Source: Bin87 sp965221295 (lineage in GTDB: Bacteria; Chloroflexota; Dehalococcoidia; Lucifugimonadales; UBA3495). From it: a stretch of 64,000 nucleotides of DNA. Each line of letters begins with the position of its first letter. Position 1 is the first letter of the stretch. Location of the stretch: positions 1,302,001 through 1,366,000 of the forward strand of contig OZ244879.1 of assembly GCA_965221295.1 (NCBI GenBank), written 5' to 3'. The translations under genes and the position numbers were made by a program. Shown piece by piece: positions 54,183 to 63,914 of the stretch. The notes beneath the pieces are model-generated. The model saw only the letters and a list, made by a program, of their open reading frames with translations. It ran no database searches and was not told the origin of the DNA.

Positions 54183-55613
54183 CTAGGGAACCAGCGGGTA
54201 ACCCACCATGCCCCAATAGGGAACAACCAGCAACATCAACACGGCTATGACGGCGACCGTCATGGTTATGCCGAACCGGAAAATCTCCGGGTTAGAAATG
54301 TTGGCGCGCTGGAACACGAACACCGCGGAGGTTCCTCCGGCTCCGTAATACACCGCCGAATCGCCCACCACCACTGCGGCCATGCCACACACCAGCGGAT
54401 TGAGGCCCAGCGACTCGCCGGTGGCCATCGCCACCGGTATCAACAACGCCAGGTAACCCGCGATGTTGGGCAGCATCATTCGCGCCGGCGCGAAGCAGAT
54501 GGACAAAACCAGCAGCGTGATCCAGGGGCGCGTGGCGAGCTGGGAAACGCTGCCCACCAGCGTTTCGGAAAACCACGTGGCGGCTCCGCTGGATACCAGG
54601 GCATGGGCCAGCGACAGCGACGCGGCGATGACGAAGAAATTGGTCCAACCCACTTCGCGCTCGAATTGGTCCCAGGTGAGAATGCCCACCCGCGGCAGCA
54701 GGATGAGACACAGGGCGATCAGCGCCGGAACCGCCGGATGCAGTCCGTGCGCGAAGTCGGTGAACCACAGGAGCGCGGTTATCATAACGATGGCGCCGGC
54801 CCGGATTTCGGCAGGCTGCATGGGTCCTGGCAGCGTCGGAGTCGGCGCCGCGGCCCCGTGTGAGCGAAAGCCGGAACGGTAGAACAACAGCAGCAGCGCG
54901 CCGCCTACAACGAGATTGGCGTAAAAGGGCACGCTCATGATGACGAACCATTGGGTCCACGAGAAATTGCCCAGCAAACCCGACGCCACCACTGGGGTTA
55001 TTCCTCCGGCCAGCAGCGCGGTGGAGCCCAGCCGATTGAGACTGCCCATGGCCATCATCGTTGCTTTGTAGAAGGGATGCCCTTGAGGTATGTTCCACTG
55101 CTTTAACGCCTGCTCGTACACGTGCACCATGATCGCGCCCCTGGTGCTTGCAGATGGCAGAGCGAAGGTGAGCGCCGCGAAGGAGAAGAGCATCTGTGTG
55201 TAGAGCAGGAATGGCCGGCCGATGGCCCCTCGCATCAGAAGGGTCGCCAAACGCTCTGCCAGGCCCGAGTGATAGACGGCCAACCCCAGCGTGAGGATGC
55301 CGATGAGAAAGTAGCAAACAGGCTGGGAAAACCCGTAAACCGCAACCCCGACGTCTGGCACAGCGCCCACCAGGGCCAGCAGAACCACGCCGATGATCCC
55401 GGCGACGCCAACATGGATCGCTTCCGTGGCCCACAACACGACCACCAGGGACATGACGGCCAGGGAACGTTGCCCTTGCGGGGTCAAGCCCTCTGGGGTG
55501 GGCATCAAGAGCAGGGCCGCGAATACCACTCCGGCAACCAGCAACTTGGCCGCCATGGGGGTGAAAACCGCTTGGGAGATGGCGAATGCCCCCGGTTCAG
55601 AGCCGCGTTTCAC
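54183..55613 (-). CDS. DASS/SLC13-type anion transporter
   Basis: The product is 476 residues from GTG 55613, whose GTGA overlaps the RelA/SpoT stop; ATG 55556 is an alternative. It has about 12 membrane segments. It starts AAKLLVAGVVFAALLLMPTP and includes GQRSLAVMSLVVVLWATEAI and PSASTRGAIMVHVYEQAL, a family-like Ser-Asn/Thr motif. A second such motif region includes LNRLGSTALLAGGITPVVAS. The family moves sulfate, dicarboxylates or citrate with sodium. Coupling to the stringent-response gene is noteworthy. Confidence 0.85.
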   Translation of the reverse strand: MKRGSEPGAFAISQAVFTPMAAKLLVAGVVFAALLLMPTPEGLTPQGQRSLAVMSLVVVLWATEAIHVGVAGIIGVVLLALVGAVPDVGVAVYGFSQPVCYFLIGILTLGLAVYHSGLAERLATLLMRGAIGRPFLLYTQMLFSFAALTFALPSASTRGAIMVHVYEQALKQWNIPQGHPFYKATMMAMGSLNRLGSTALLAGGITPVVASGLLGNFSWTQWFVIMSVPFYANLVVGGALLLLFYRSGFRSHGAAAPTPTLPGPMQPAEIRAGAIVMITALLWFTDFAHGLHPAVPALIALCLILLPRVGILTWDQFEREVGWTNFFVIAASLSLAHALVSSGAATWFSETLVGSVSQLATRPWITLLVLSICFAPARMMLPNIAGYLALLIPVAMATGESLGLNPLVCGMAAVVVGDSAVYYGAGGTSAVFVFQRANISNPEIFRFGITMTVAVIAVLMLLVVPYWGMVGYPLVP

Positions 55614-57832
55614 CGCTCGGTTTGCCGCAACGGGCTGCTGGTCACCCGGCTCACCGAGGTTACGCCGCGTATGCTTTCGATGCGGGAAAACACCCGATTG
55701 AGTTGCGAGAGACCGTTGATGTGGATGGTCAGCTCCATGCTGACTGTGGCGTTGTCGTTTTCGCGGGTGACCACCCACGCGATGTTGATTTTGTCCTCGG
55801 ACAATTTGGTCGATACGTCGCGCAGTAGGCCCACCCGGTCGATGGCTTCGATGCGGACGCGCACCGGATGGAGTTCCTGCTTTTCACCCCAGGCCACTGG
55901 AACCAATCGCTCTTTTTCGTCCTCGTTCAGCACATTTTTGCAGTCCATCTTGTGGACGCTCACGCCACGGGATCGCGTCACGAAGCCAATGATAGGGTCG
56001 CCTTGGATGGGATTGCAGCAGGTCGCGATTCGCGTCAGCAGATCGCCAACGCCCAGCACGGATATGCCGGAGGTGGGGCTATCCAAACGCGGCGGGCCCT
56101 TGATGGGCGGCATCCAAGCCGCGGCTTCGGCCTCCTTGCTGCGGTGTTCCGCGAGGCGAGCCGCCAGGGCGGAGTCGCTCAATTCGCCCGAACCCAGCGC
56201 GGCCAGGAGGTCATCCATGGTCTCGAACCGGCAGAGCTGGAGCGTCTCCTGGTCCGAGAGTTTCACCCCCATGCGATGCAGTTCGCGGCGCAGCAGGTCT
56301 CTGCCGCGGGTGATGTTCGCGCTGCGCGCCTGTCGGTTGAACCAGGAGCGAATCTTCTGGCGGGCGCTGTTGGTGGCCACGTAGCCGCGCGCGGGGTTCA
56401 GCCAGTCTGGAGACGGGCCCCGACCCGTCTTGCCAGCCACGACCTCCACCGTGTCGCCGTTTTCCAACGGCGTATCCAGCGATACCAAACGTCCATTCAC
56501 TTTGGCTCCGGAAATACGGTGCCCCAAGTCAGTGTGAATCTTGTAGGCGAAGTCGATGGGAGTGGCGCCGGCGGCCAGCTCCATGATGTCGCCTTTGGGA
56601 GTGTAAACGAACACTTGATCGTGGAATAGGTCCTCCCGCACCGACTGCAGGAATTCGTCGGTGTCTGGAGTTTCGCGCTGCCACTCCAGCAGTTGTCGCA
56701 GCCAAGTCATGCGCTCTTCAAATTGGCCGCCGGCGGCGGTCCCGGCGCGTTCCTTGTAGCGCCAGTGGGCCGCGACGCCATACTCCGCCACCTGATGCAT
56801 GTCCCGGGTTTTGATCTGCACCTCCAGAGGATGGCCGCCGTCGCAATACACGGTGGTGTGCAATGCCTGGTACAGGTTCTGCTTGGGAGTGGCGATGTAG
56901 TCGTCGAATTGCCCGGGTATGGGGCTCCACATGCGATGGGTCACGCCCAAGGCGGCGTAGCAGTCAGGCACGTCATCCACGATGACGCGAAGGGCGTACT
57001 GGTCGTAAATTTCGCCCAATTCCTTGCCCTCGGCGGCGTATTTTTCCATTTTCTTATGAATGGAGTAGATGCCCTTGGGCCTCCCGTGCACCTCGGCGCC
57101 GAGTTTGTTGGCAGCCAATTCTTCGCGCAGTCGACCGGAAACTTCGGCGACGTAGGCTTCGCGCTGGGAACGACGAGCGGCGAGCATTCGGGAAATCTCC
57201 CGGTACCTCGCTTCGTTCAGGTGGCGGAACGCCAAGTCGTCCAGTTGCCACTTCAGTTCCCAGATGCCCAGACGGTGCGCCAGCGGCGAATATACGTCCA
57301 GGGTTTCCTGCGCGATTCGCCGTCGCTTCTCCTCGGACAAGGCATCCAAAGTGCGCATGTTGTGGAGTCGGTCCGCCAGCTTGATGAGCACCACTCGGAT
57401 GTCTTCAGCCATGGCCACCAGCATCTTGCGGAGGCTTTCAGCGTAGAGGTTTTCCGCATCCGCGGGGATAGCGCCATTGGAGCCGGGCGGGCGGTAATCC
57501 ACCCTGGTCAGCTTGGTTACGCCGTCCACCAGTCGCGCCACATCGGACCCAAACTGGGCTTCCAGTTCTTCGACCGCGACCGAGCAATCCTCAATGACGT
57601 CGTGAAGCAGGGCGGCCTTGATGGTGTCTGGGTCCAGGTAGAGGTCGGCCAGGATGGTGGCGGCGGCCAGCGGATGGATGATGTAGGGGTCGCCAGACAG
57701 GCGTTTCTGGCCTTCGTGACATTTGGCGGCAAAATTGTACGCTGCCCGAATTGCGTCAACCTGGGCAGTTTCCTCCACGTACTCGGAAACTCGAGCGATC
57801 AGATCAGTGGAGTCGCTGGCGACTTCTACCAT
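55610..57832 (-). CDS. relA: RelA/SpoT-family (p)ppGpp synthetase/hydrolase
   Basis: The product is 740 residues, with GGAGG six bases before ATG 57832. The HD hydrolase domain carries PYIIHPLAAATILADLYLD and KAALLHDVIEDCSVA. The synthetase domain has GRPKGIYSIHKKMEKYAAEG and DDYIATPKQNLYQALHTTVY. The TGS domain includes VFVYTPKGDIMELAAGATPI. A C-terminal ACT domain (IEAIDRVGLLRDVSTKLSED) ends the protein. With an intact HD box it is probably a bifunctional Rel enzyme that makes and degrades (p)ppGpp under starvation. Its stop overlaps the transporter start. Confidence 0.96.
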   Translation of the reverse strand: MVEVASDSTDLIARVSEYVEETAQVDAIRAAYNFAAKCHEGQKRLSGDPYIIHPLAAATILADLYLDPDTIKAALLHDVIEDCSVAVEELEAQFGSDVARLVDGVTKLTRVDYRPPGSNGAIPADAENLYAESLRKMLVAMAEDIRVVLIKLADRLHNMRTLDALSEEKRRRIAQETLDVYSPLAHRLGIWELKWQLDDLAFRHLNEARYREISRMLAARRSQREAYVAEVSGRLREELAANKLGAEVHGRPKGIYSIHKKMEKYAAEGKELGEIYDQYALRVIVDDVPDCYAALGVTHRMWSPIPGQFDDYIATPKQNLYQALHTTVYCDGGHPLEVQIKTRDMHQVAEYGVAAHWRYKERAGTAAGGQFEERMTWLRQLLEWQRETPDTDEFLQSVREDLFHDQVFVYTPKGDIMELAAGATPIDFAYKIHTDLGHRISGAKVNGRLVSLDTPLENGDTVEVVAGKTGRGPSPDWLNPARGYVATNSARQKIRSWFNRQARSANITRGRDLLRRELHRMGVKLSDQETLQLCRFETMDDLLAALGSGELSDSALAARLAEHRSKEAEAAAWMPPIKGPPRLDSPTSGISVLGVGDLLTRIATCCNPIQGDPIIGFVTRSRGVSVHKMDCKNVLNEDEKERLVPVAWGEKQELHPVRVRIEAIDRVGLLRDVSTKLSEDKINIAWVVTRENDNATVSMELTIHINGLSQLNRVFSRIESIRGVTSVSRVTSSPLRQTER

Positions 57833-58171
57833 AGGCTGCCTCCTCCTGCATCCCGCGCTTCACCCCGGGCGCGGTGTTGCGTTCCAACCTACGGTTGAGA
57901 TGATACCCATACGCCGGCGCGATGTCCAGCCTGGGGATGATCCGCGACTGTGCAGTTCGCCCAATCCCATCGCTGGGGAGACGGGCATACACCTGCCATC
58001 GCGAGCCAAGCGCGGCCATATTGCAGGCAGTGACCAACGGGGATTTGGCGCCGATCCCGGCGGTGGTAGGCTCGAGCGGCGGGATTGCCGCCTGCCTGTG
58101 GCCATTGGCAATGTTAGAACGCAAGCAGCGTACCGGCGGACGAATGCGGCGCGACCGACCAGAGGACTTGC
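57833..58171. other. Gap with worn repeat element remnant
   Basis: About 340 bases lie between prs and relA, both minus strand. Around 57997-58080, CCATCGCGAGCCAAGCGCGG then GACCAACGG resembles a decayed left half of the dispersed element. Nothing else is recognised. Confidence 0.45.
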
Positions 58172-59125
58172 CTATTGGAACAGCTCTCCAACCGAGCGGC
58201 CTTCGTGGATGCGCTTGATTGCCTCGCCCATCAGGGGAGCCACCGACAGCACCGTCAGGTTGGGCGCTTTTTGGGCCGCGGACAGCGGGACAGAATCGGT
58301 TACCACCACTTCCTTGAACGCGCTTTCGCCGAGCAACTGGGGGGCTGCCGGCGAAAACACGGGGTGGGTGGCGCAGCAATAAACCTCGGTAACCCCAGCG
58401 TCCAGCAGGGCGTTGGCCGCGTTGACGATGGTGCCTCCCGTGAGGATCTCGTCATCGAAGGTAAGAGCTCGTTTTCCCCGCACGTCGCCGATTACGTTTA
58501 GAGTCTCGGATTTGTCGTCGTTGCCGGTGCGACGCTTTTCGATGACGGCAACCGGCACGCCCAACCGTTCCGCCATGTCGCGCGCGCGCTTGCTGATGCC
58601 GAAATCCACGGCCACCAGCACCAAATCCTCCAGCCCCTTCTCGAAGAAGTAGTTCGATAGGATGGGCTCCGCGGTGAGCTCGTCCACTGGGATGTTGAAG
58701 AACCCTTGGATCTGGCCAGCGTGGAGGTCTAGGGTCAATACCCGGTCGGCCCCGGCGGTGGAAATGAGGTCGGCCACCAACCGCGCCGTGATCGGCACAC
58801 GTGGCTGATCCTTCTTGTCGGTGCGTCCGTAGCCGTAGTAGGAGATCACAGCCGTGATGCGCCCGGCCGACGCCCGTTTGCAGGCGTCAATCATGATGAG
58901 CAATTCCATCAGGTTGTCATTGGTCGGCGCCACCGTGGGCTGAACGATGAACACGTCGCGTTCGCGGATGTTCTCGCGGATGCGCACGAACGTGTTGTCG
59001 TTGGCGAACTTGAAGGCTTCGCTCTTGCCCAGCGGTATCCCCAAATATTGGCACACGTCGGCGGCCAACTGGGGATGGGCGTTGCCGGAAAAGACCTTGA
59101 GTTCGGTAGCGTCGAGCACGGACAT
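58172..59125 (-). CDS. prs: Ribose-phosphate pyrophosphokinase (PRPP synthetase)
   Basis: The product is 317 residues from ATG 59125 (AAGGTG five bases upstream), preferred over ATG 59140. Its segments are LKVFSGNAHPQLAADVCQYL, FVRIRENIRERDVFIVQPTV and YYGYGRTDKKDQPRVPITAR. The metal- and phosphate-binding LTLDLHAGQIQGFFNIPVDE and the PRPP loop FDDEILTGGTIVNAAN follow. It makes PRPP for nucleotide, His and Trp synthesis. It lies upstream of relA on the same strand, separated by repeat DNA. Confidence 0.96.
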   Translation of the reverse strand: MSVLDATELKVFSGNAHPQLAADVCQYLGIPLGKSEAFKFANDNTFVRIRENIRERDVFIVQPTVAPTNDNLMELLIMIDACKRASAGRITAVISYYGYGRTDKKDQPRVPITARLVADLISTAGADRVLTLDLHAGQIQGFFNIPVDELTAEPILSNYFFEKGLEDLVLVAVDFGISKRARDMAERLGVPVAVIEKRRTGNDDKSETLNVIGDVRGKRALTFDDEILTGGTIVNAANALLDAGVTEVYCCATHPVFSPAAPQLLGESAFKEVVVTDSVPLSAAQKAPNLTVLSVAPLMGEAIKRIHEGRSVGELFQ

Positions 59126-59563
59126 TGCAGCACCTTTCACGCCTGGGAGGCGTACGAAGCGGCCGGCGGAAATCCGGCCGATTTTGGGGACGGGCCGCTA
59201 ATGTTAATTGGGTAGCCTATGGTAGTCAACGCCTGAACCCTCAGGCGCTGGAATTGGAGCACGGGGTTTCGCCGTCGAACGCCAGTGGTTGATATTCCAT
59301 TGGCGGCCAGCGCCGTGAACGGGGACCGGCAGCGCCGAACCAGCGCAATCAACCAACCCGATTGCCCAACTTCAGCGTCCGCGGACGGCCTGGACTTTGA
59401 ACGAAACGCTGAAGGTCGCCAGCCGCGGATCGGATTGGCGGCGGACTGCGGCCGGCGGCCTCACAAATGCGCATATTGGATGTTCCCCTTGGGAAGTCGT
59501 GGTTAGGCAGCCGCCAAGAATGGCCAGCGGCCCGATTCCGGTTGGTTTGGTAGAATTGATGCA
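59126..59563. other. Divergent promoter region between prs and lepB, nothing specific seen
   Basis: About 440 bases between divergent genes. It should hold promoters for both. A TAGAAT at about 59551 lies very close to the lepB GTG, which would give a short leader. Confidence 0.35.
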
Positions 59564-60187
59564 GTGAGACTCGCGCCCCGGAAACGTCGGGCAACCGGAA
59601 GAACGGTGAAAGAATCCAACTGGCTCAAGGAATTGGTGGAGGCCGCCTACATCGGCGCGTTGGTGTTCATCGCCATCCAACTGGCGGTAGTGAACTTCCG
59701 GGTCGAGGGCTCCAGTATGCGGCCCACGTTGTTGCCCGGACATTACCTGATGGTGAACAAGCTGGTCTATTTTCCGGTGGACACTCACCGGATGGGCATG
59801 GTCATTCCCTTCTGGCAACCCGCGGAACCCGGCAGAGTCTATCTGGGCAGGGCGCCCCAACAAGGCGACGTGGTGGTGTTCGACTATCCGGAAGACCCTC
59901 AGCGCCAGTTCGTGAAACGGGTTATTGGCGGGCCGGGCCAGCGGGTCCAGATCACAGACGGACGGGTTCGCGTGGACGGGGAAGCTCTGGACGAACCCTA
60001 CCTGCGGGGCAATTCCACGCGGGACATGCACCCAGTTCTGTTGAACGAAAACGAGTACTTCGTCATGGGGGACAATCGGAACGGCAGCCAGGATTCCAGG
60101 CATTGGGGGCCGCTGCCGGAAGACCATATCATCGGAAAGGTTTGGGCGATTTACTGGCCCAGGTCCGCGTGGGGCCTTCCGCAATAG
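59564..60187 (+). CDS. lepB: Signal peptidase I
   Basis: The product is 207 residues from GTG 59564; GTG 59606 is a possible shorter start. One N-terminal membrane helix (ELVEAAYIGALVFIAIQLAV) precedes the catalytic Ser box VEGSSMRPTLLPGHYLMVNK. The catalytic Lys lies in DPQRQFVKRVIGGPGQRVQI, and box E is NEYFVMGDNRNGSQDSRHWG. It cleaves signal peptides of exported proteins, such as the GLUG and LRR proteins of this window. No operon partner is evident. Confidence 0.95.
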   Translation: MRLAPRKRRATGRTVKESNWLKELVEAAYIGALVFIAIQLAVVNFRVEGSSMRPTLLPGHYLMVNKLVYFPVDTHRMGMVIPFWQPAEPGRVYLGRAPQQGDVVVFDYPEDPQRQFVKRVIGGPGQRVQITDGRVRVDGEALDEPYLRGNSTRDMHPVLLNENEYFVMGDNRNGSQDSRHWGPLPEDHIIGKVWAIYWPRSAWGLPQ

Positions 60188-60434
60188 CAGGTCGCAGTCA
60201 GCGGTACCTGGCGGCAACGAGCTGGATCGCGTCGGTGGGCCGGTGTTCGCCAATTCGTTGCATCGCTAGCCCTCTTGGGAGGTTGTCCCTTTCGGCGGTT
60301 GAGAGCTAGGCCCGGCGGTTTCGTCAATCGCCACCGACTCCGATGGTCGGTAGTCCGCAGACCCGCGCCGGCGTCAACCGCGCCACCAGCGGCGCCGTTG
60401 AATCAGCAAGTGGCCCTGATTATGGCGACGCCGG

Positions 60435-62132
60435 TCACAATATGGAACCGTCGTTGGCGTCCAGCATGGCGGAGCGCAGCAGCGGTACGGGTGGCGCGCC
60501 CCAAGACAACGCGGCGTCGTGGAAGCGGCGTAGGGTGTAGCGCGAACTCTCTTGCCGACGCCAGTCCTGCCGCAGTTTCAGCAACATCAGTTTGCCCAGC
60601 GTGTAGTTGAGGTAACCAGGATCGAAGGTCCCCCGCAGCGCTTCCTGCCGGGCCGGGTGTTCCTCCATGTACGCGTGAGCCTGAAAGAACTGGGTCGCCT
60701 CGTCCAAGGTCATACCCTGGGTGTGCATCCCCAGGGAACAGAGGTAGCGGCAATTGCGCACCAGGGCCTCCAGCAGCTGGGTCAGCCACAGGGCCGGATT
60801 ATCGCGACCGTAGTCGGTTTCCAGCATCATCTCCTCGGTGTAGTGCGCCCAGCCCTCGGTGAAGGCGTAGGAGGTGGCCACTCGGTTGATCAAGGGCAGT
60901 TCGCCGCCGCCGCGTCCGTGCCGATTGTGCAAGTTGTGCACGTAATGTCCCGGATATACCTCGTGGATGCTGATGATTTTGAGGGTGTCAAAGTTGAAGT
61001 TGCTGAGCCACTCCTCCCGCTGTCGGTGCGTCCATTCGGGTTCCACCGGGGTTACGTAATAGAAGGCTTCGGTGGCGACCTGTTCCAAGCTGCCCGGGGA
61101 GTCCATGGCGGCGAAAGCGTAACGCATGTAGGACGGGGTTTCGGTAACCTGGCAACGCTCCATGGAGGGCAGGCTGATGATGTCATGGTCGATGAGAGCC
61201 TGGCGGATGTCTTCGAGTAGATCTCGCGTGTCGGGGATCAGGTTTTCGGCCGTGGGATGGTTGACGCTGACCAAATTCACCGCATCCCTTACGGACCCGC
61301 CCCCAGCGCCGCGCTGGGACAGGACACGGCCGGCCGCCTCGTCCAGTTGGCGAAGGTTCTGCTCCAAGTTGGCCTGACCGATGGACAAGAGGTCGGACAG
61401 GGAGGCGCCAACAGCCTCGCCCACCGAGAGCATCCGGTGATACAGCGAGGAACCGATGGCGAAATCCGGGCGTGCCTTCCGACTACCGATGCGTCCGGCG
61501 AAATTGCTGACGGCGGCGGCCGCGGATTCACGGGCGGCGTTGAACTCCGCGGCCACGTCGGGCGCGATGACGGCGCACCGCTCGGCGGCGTCGGTCAAGC
61601 CCGTTCGGTAGAATGACGCCATGCCTCGATAGGCGCGCACGGCCATGTCGCGCACCGGTTCGCCCAGTTCAGGTTCCGTCATGGCGTCGAGGGTGGCGAC
61701 GAAATCTGGAACCTGCCGCAACGCGGATGTGGCGGAACGCAGCCGGTCGGGCAGCGGGGCGTAATCCCGCTGCACGTAGCTGCCCACCCCGATGTAACCC
61801 ACCTGCCGCTGTGGGTTGCTTTCCAGCGTTCGCATCTCCTCCAGGCTGAACAGTTCCCGGCGCAGGAAGAGCTCCAACAGGCGGCGCGACAGTAGAGCCA
61901 TGCGCGCGTCGCGGTCGGCAGGGCCGTCGGGATCGGGATCTGCTGGAAGCGCGGACAGTTGGGCGAGGGTATGGCGCAGCTCTTCGGTGCGGCGACGGAT
62001 TCGACCGGCGGCGAAGTCAGGCAGCCGCCCGTCGTATTCGTGCCGGCCGATGCGGCTGCCGGCGGTGGGCAGGAAATCCCAATGCTCGCGAACGGCGCGC
62101 TCAGCGAGAGCGTCAAAGGCAGAGGTAGTCAT
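60435..62132 (-). CDS. DUF885 metallopeptidase-like protein
   Basis: The product is 565 residues from ATG 62132; the upstream extension overlaps other DNA and is rejected. DUF885 features are LLSRRLLELFLRRELFSLEE, YRTGLTDAAERCAVIAPDVA and the zinc-type IISIHEVYPGHYVHNLHNRH with HExxxH. RVATSYAFTEGWAHYTEEMM supplies a third ligand region. Family members act as carboxypeptidase-like or related peptidases. There is no signal peptide, so it is cytoplasmic. It stands downstream of the cluster at 62.2-64 kb on the same strand. Confidence 0.88.
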   Translation of the reverse strand: MTTSAFDALAERAVREHWDFLPTAGSRIGRHEYDGRLPDFAAGRIRRRTEELRHTLAQLSALPADPDPDGPADRDARMALLSRRLLELFLRRELFSLEEMRTLESNPQRQVGYIGVGSYVQRDYAPLPDRLRSATSALRQVPDFVATLDAMTEPELGEPVRDMAVRAYRGMASFYRTGLTDAAERCAVIAPDVAAEFNAARESAAAAVSNFAGRIGSRKARPDFAIGSSLYHRMLSVGEAVGASLSDLLSIGQANLEQNLRQLDEAAGRVLSQRGAGGGSVRDAVNLVSVNHPTAENLIPDTRDLLEDIRQALIDHDIISLPSMERCQVTETPSYMRYAFAAMDSPGSLEQVATEAFYYVTPVEPEWTHRQREEWLSNFNFDTLKIISIHEVYPGHYVHNLHNRHGRGGGELPLINRVATSYAFTEGWAHYTEEMMLETDYGRDNPALWLTQLLEALVRNCRYLCSLGMHTQGMTLDEATQFFQAHAYMEEHPARQEALRGTFDPGYLNYTLGKLMLLKLRQDWRRQESSRYTLRRFHDAALSWGAPPVPLLRSAMLDANDGSIL

Positions 62133-62172
62133 GGCGGATCTTCTTGGGCCTCGGCATTGTTGGCAACGAATC

Positions 62173-63453
62173 TCACCGGCCAGATTGACCGATAACTTCG
62201 CGTATGCGATCTCTGTTTTCGATTTGCCGTTCCACAAGTTCGGTAGAAACCGACAGAGCGTCGCCAATATGCTCCGTGGTCCAGCCGCCGTCACGCATGT
62301 CCAACACACGTTCCACCGGCGCCAACGTCTCGGCGGCGAAGGCGCGGGTCATGGCTTGACGCTCTGCATTTCGTAGACCGTTGACCACCGATGCCGTGCC
62401 GTGCGGAAAGCAAACCGCATCGCCGACGGCACGGCAAAAGGAGAAGTTGTCGGAAGGGCCTTCCGGGTATTTCCCCTCACGAAGATGAATGTAGAACCCT
62501 CCTGAACGGTTGACCACAGCAGAAAGACGGTCTAGGTCCGGGGTACGTTCGAAGCCAGAGTTGCCCAAACGGGTTGCCAGCCCGGACACCCCGCCGATGT
62601 CATCGTTGCTAGTCAATCCCAAAGCCGCCCTGAAAACCGCCGCGCATCGATAGCCGGCGGCCCAAGTTCGTTCCGCAGGCTTCCTGATGCGGAAGGAGTC
62701 GTCTACCCCATCACACACTTCACGCAAGCCCGGCAAGAAACGCGCATCGGATTTGGTGGCTAACACTTCGGACAGCGCTGCGTTCTGAATGCAACGCTGC
62801 GTTCTGCTCAGGTCACGCGCTCCAGCAAGGTAGTCGAGCAACGGCTCTCCCACAAGCAATTGTCCTGCGGACTCAATGAAAGCGGCGTCGGCATCGTCGA
62901 CGCGATAGGGGTCAACTCCCAAAGCGCCGGCAGCTTCACAAAAAGATCGTTCTTCCGGGTCATTTCGAGAGGCGGAGACCAGCGACCACTGTAACTCGAC
63001 TTCGGTCTCTCTGACACCGTTGGTATGCAACAGGTCCATCACCTGTTTCACAAAGCCGGCGAGTTCTGCTTCAGCATCCTCGCGCGACAACAGCTCGCTG
63101 TAAACCGGCCAGAAGCGTAAACCGGGATTTTCGCAATGCAGAGCGTCACCAGAGACCTCAAAATGCGACCCATCGCAGCTGAAGCTCAGCGCAGGCAAGA
63201 TATACCCGGTCCGGTACGGCAGGATCGAATGTGGGTCGCCGCGTCCCCCGAATATGGCCCACCAGTCCCTGGCAATACCCTCGGCGAGATGCACCGCCGC
63301 GACGCGGACCCACTCGTAATGAGAACCGTCTCGATCATCCAAGAACGAACAGGCATTGGAACCGGCTACCTCGATGCGCAGATCGCACATGGTGGCGCGT
63401 TCCTCAATGGACGCGTTTAGCGATTTACCGACCGGTTCGACCAAAAATCTCAT
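62173..63453 (-). CDS. Uncharacterised protein with degenerate ImmA/IrrE-like C-terminus
   Basis: The product is 426 residues. The first 180 residues are unrecognised. The middle (QLLVGEPLLDYLAGARDLSR then TQRCIQNAALSEVL) and C-terminal part (LDRLSAVVNRSGGFYIHL, DNFSFCRAVGDAVCF, ERQAMTRAFAAETLAPVERV) follow the order of ImmA/IrrE metallopeptidases. The HExxH helix is replaced by FCRAVGDAV, so catalysis is unlikely. The ending resembles the helix after the zinc site. It overlaps the upstream partner gene by 29 bases. Confidence 0.6.
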   Translation of the reverse strand: MRFLVEPVGKSLNASIEERATMCDLRIEVAGSNACSFLDDRDGSHYEWVRVAAVHLAEGIARDWWAIFGGRGDPHSILPYRTGYILPALSFSCDGSHFEVSGDALHCENPGLRFWPVYSELLSREDAEAELAGFVKQVMDLLHTNGVRETEVELQWSLVSASRNDPEERSFCEAAGALGVDPYRVDDADAAFIESAGQLLVGEPLLDYLAGARDLSRTQRCIQNAALSEVLATKSDARFLPGLREVCDGVDDSFRIRKPAERTWAAGYRCAAVFRAALGLTSNDDIGGVSGLATRLGNSGFERTPDLDRLSAVVNRSGGFYIHLREGKYPEGPSDNFSFCRAVGDAVCFPHGTASVVNGLRNAERQAMTRAFAAETLAPVERVLDMRDGGWTTEHIGDALSVSTELVERQIENRDRIREVIGQSGR

Positions 63454-63847
63454 CGCGCTCCTTCGGTGTAATGGGCCAGCCCTTGTACTGTCCCAACTGG
63501 TCGGTTACACGGAAACCCATCCACACTTGCCCGTCCGCCTCGTACCAAATCTTCTTGGGAAACCGCTGGTCTGACTGCTGAAAAAGGCATTGCCCGGCCT
63601 GAATAGCGGCCCGTACCCACATTGTTGCACGGTCGCGATCTTCTTCGCGAACGAGCGGACACACGGTCGTAGTTGGCTTGCCGGGACGGCCGACACGTCC
63701 TCCACGCAATTGACGAGCCATGCCCGGGCCATTCCACCAATGGCGGTCTTTGTGCTCCAGACTACCCACGTAGGTTGCAGTTTCGGCCAATGTCGCCAGT
63801 TCGGTATTGGATCGCTGCCGGACAGAGGTTTGTTTGGGCCGTCGCAT
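63425..63847 (-). CDS. Uncharacterised protein, upstream partner of the ImmA-like gene
   Basis: The product is 140 residues from ATG 63847. It has the conserved-looking KDRHWWNGPGMARQLRGGRV, a middle with DRATMWVRAAIQAGQCLFQQ, and KIWYEADGQVWMGFRVTDQL ending GWPITPKERDEIFG. No family is assigned. The start is chosen at the ATG following a GG-rich stretch; ATG 63895 is an alternative. Its 3' end overlaps the next gene by 29 bases, so the two are almost certainly co-expressed. Confidence 0.6.
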   Translation of the reverse strand: MRRPKQTSVRQRSNTELATLAETATYVGSLEHKDRHWWNGPGMARQLRGGRVGRPGKPTTTVCPLVREEDRDRATMWVRAAIQAGQCLFQQSDQRFPKKIWYEADGQVWMGFRVTDQLGQYKGWPITPKERDEIFGRTGR

Positions 63848-63914
63848 CCTATGAACCCTTGCGCCAAATTTGGTCGCTCGAACGCAATGAGGCAACCTGC
63901 CGTGTTGACTCCCC

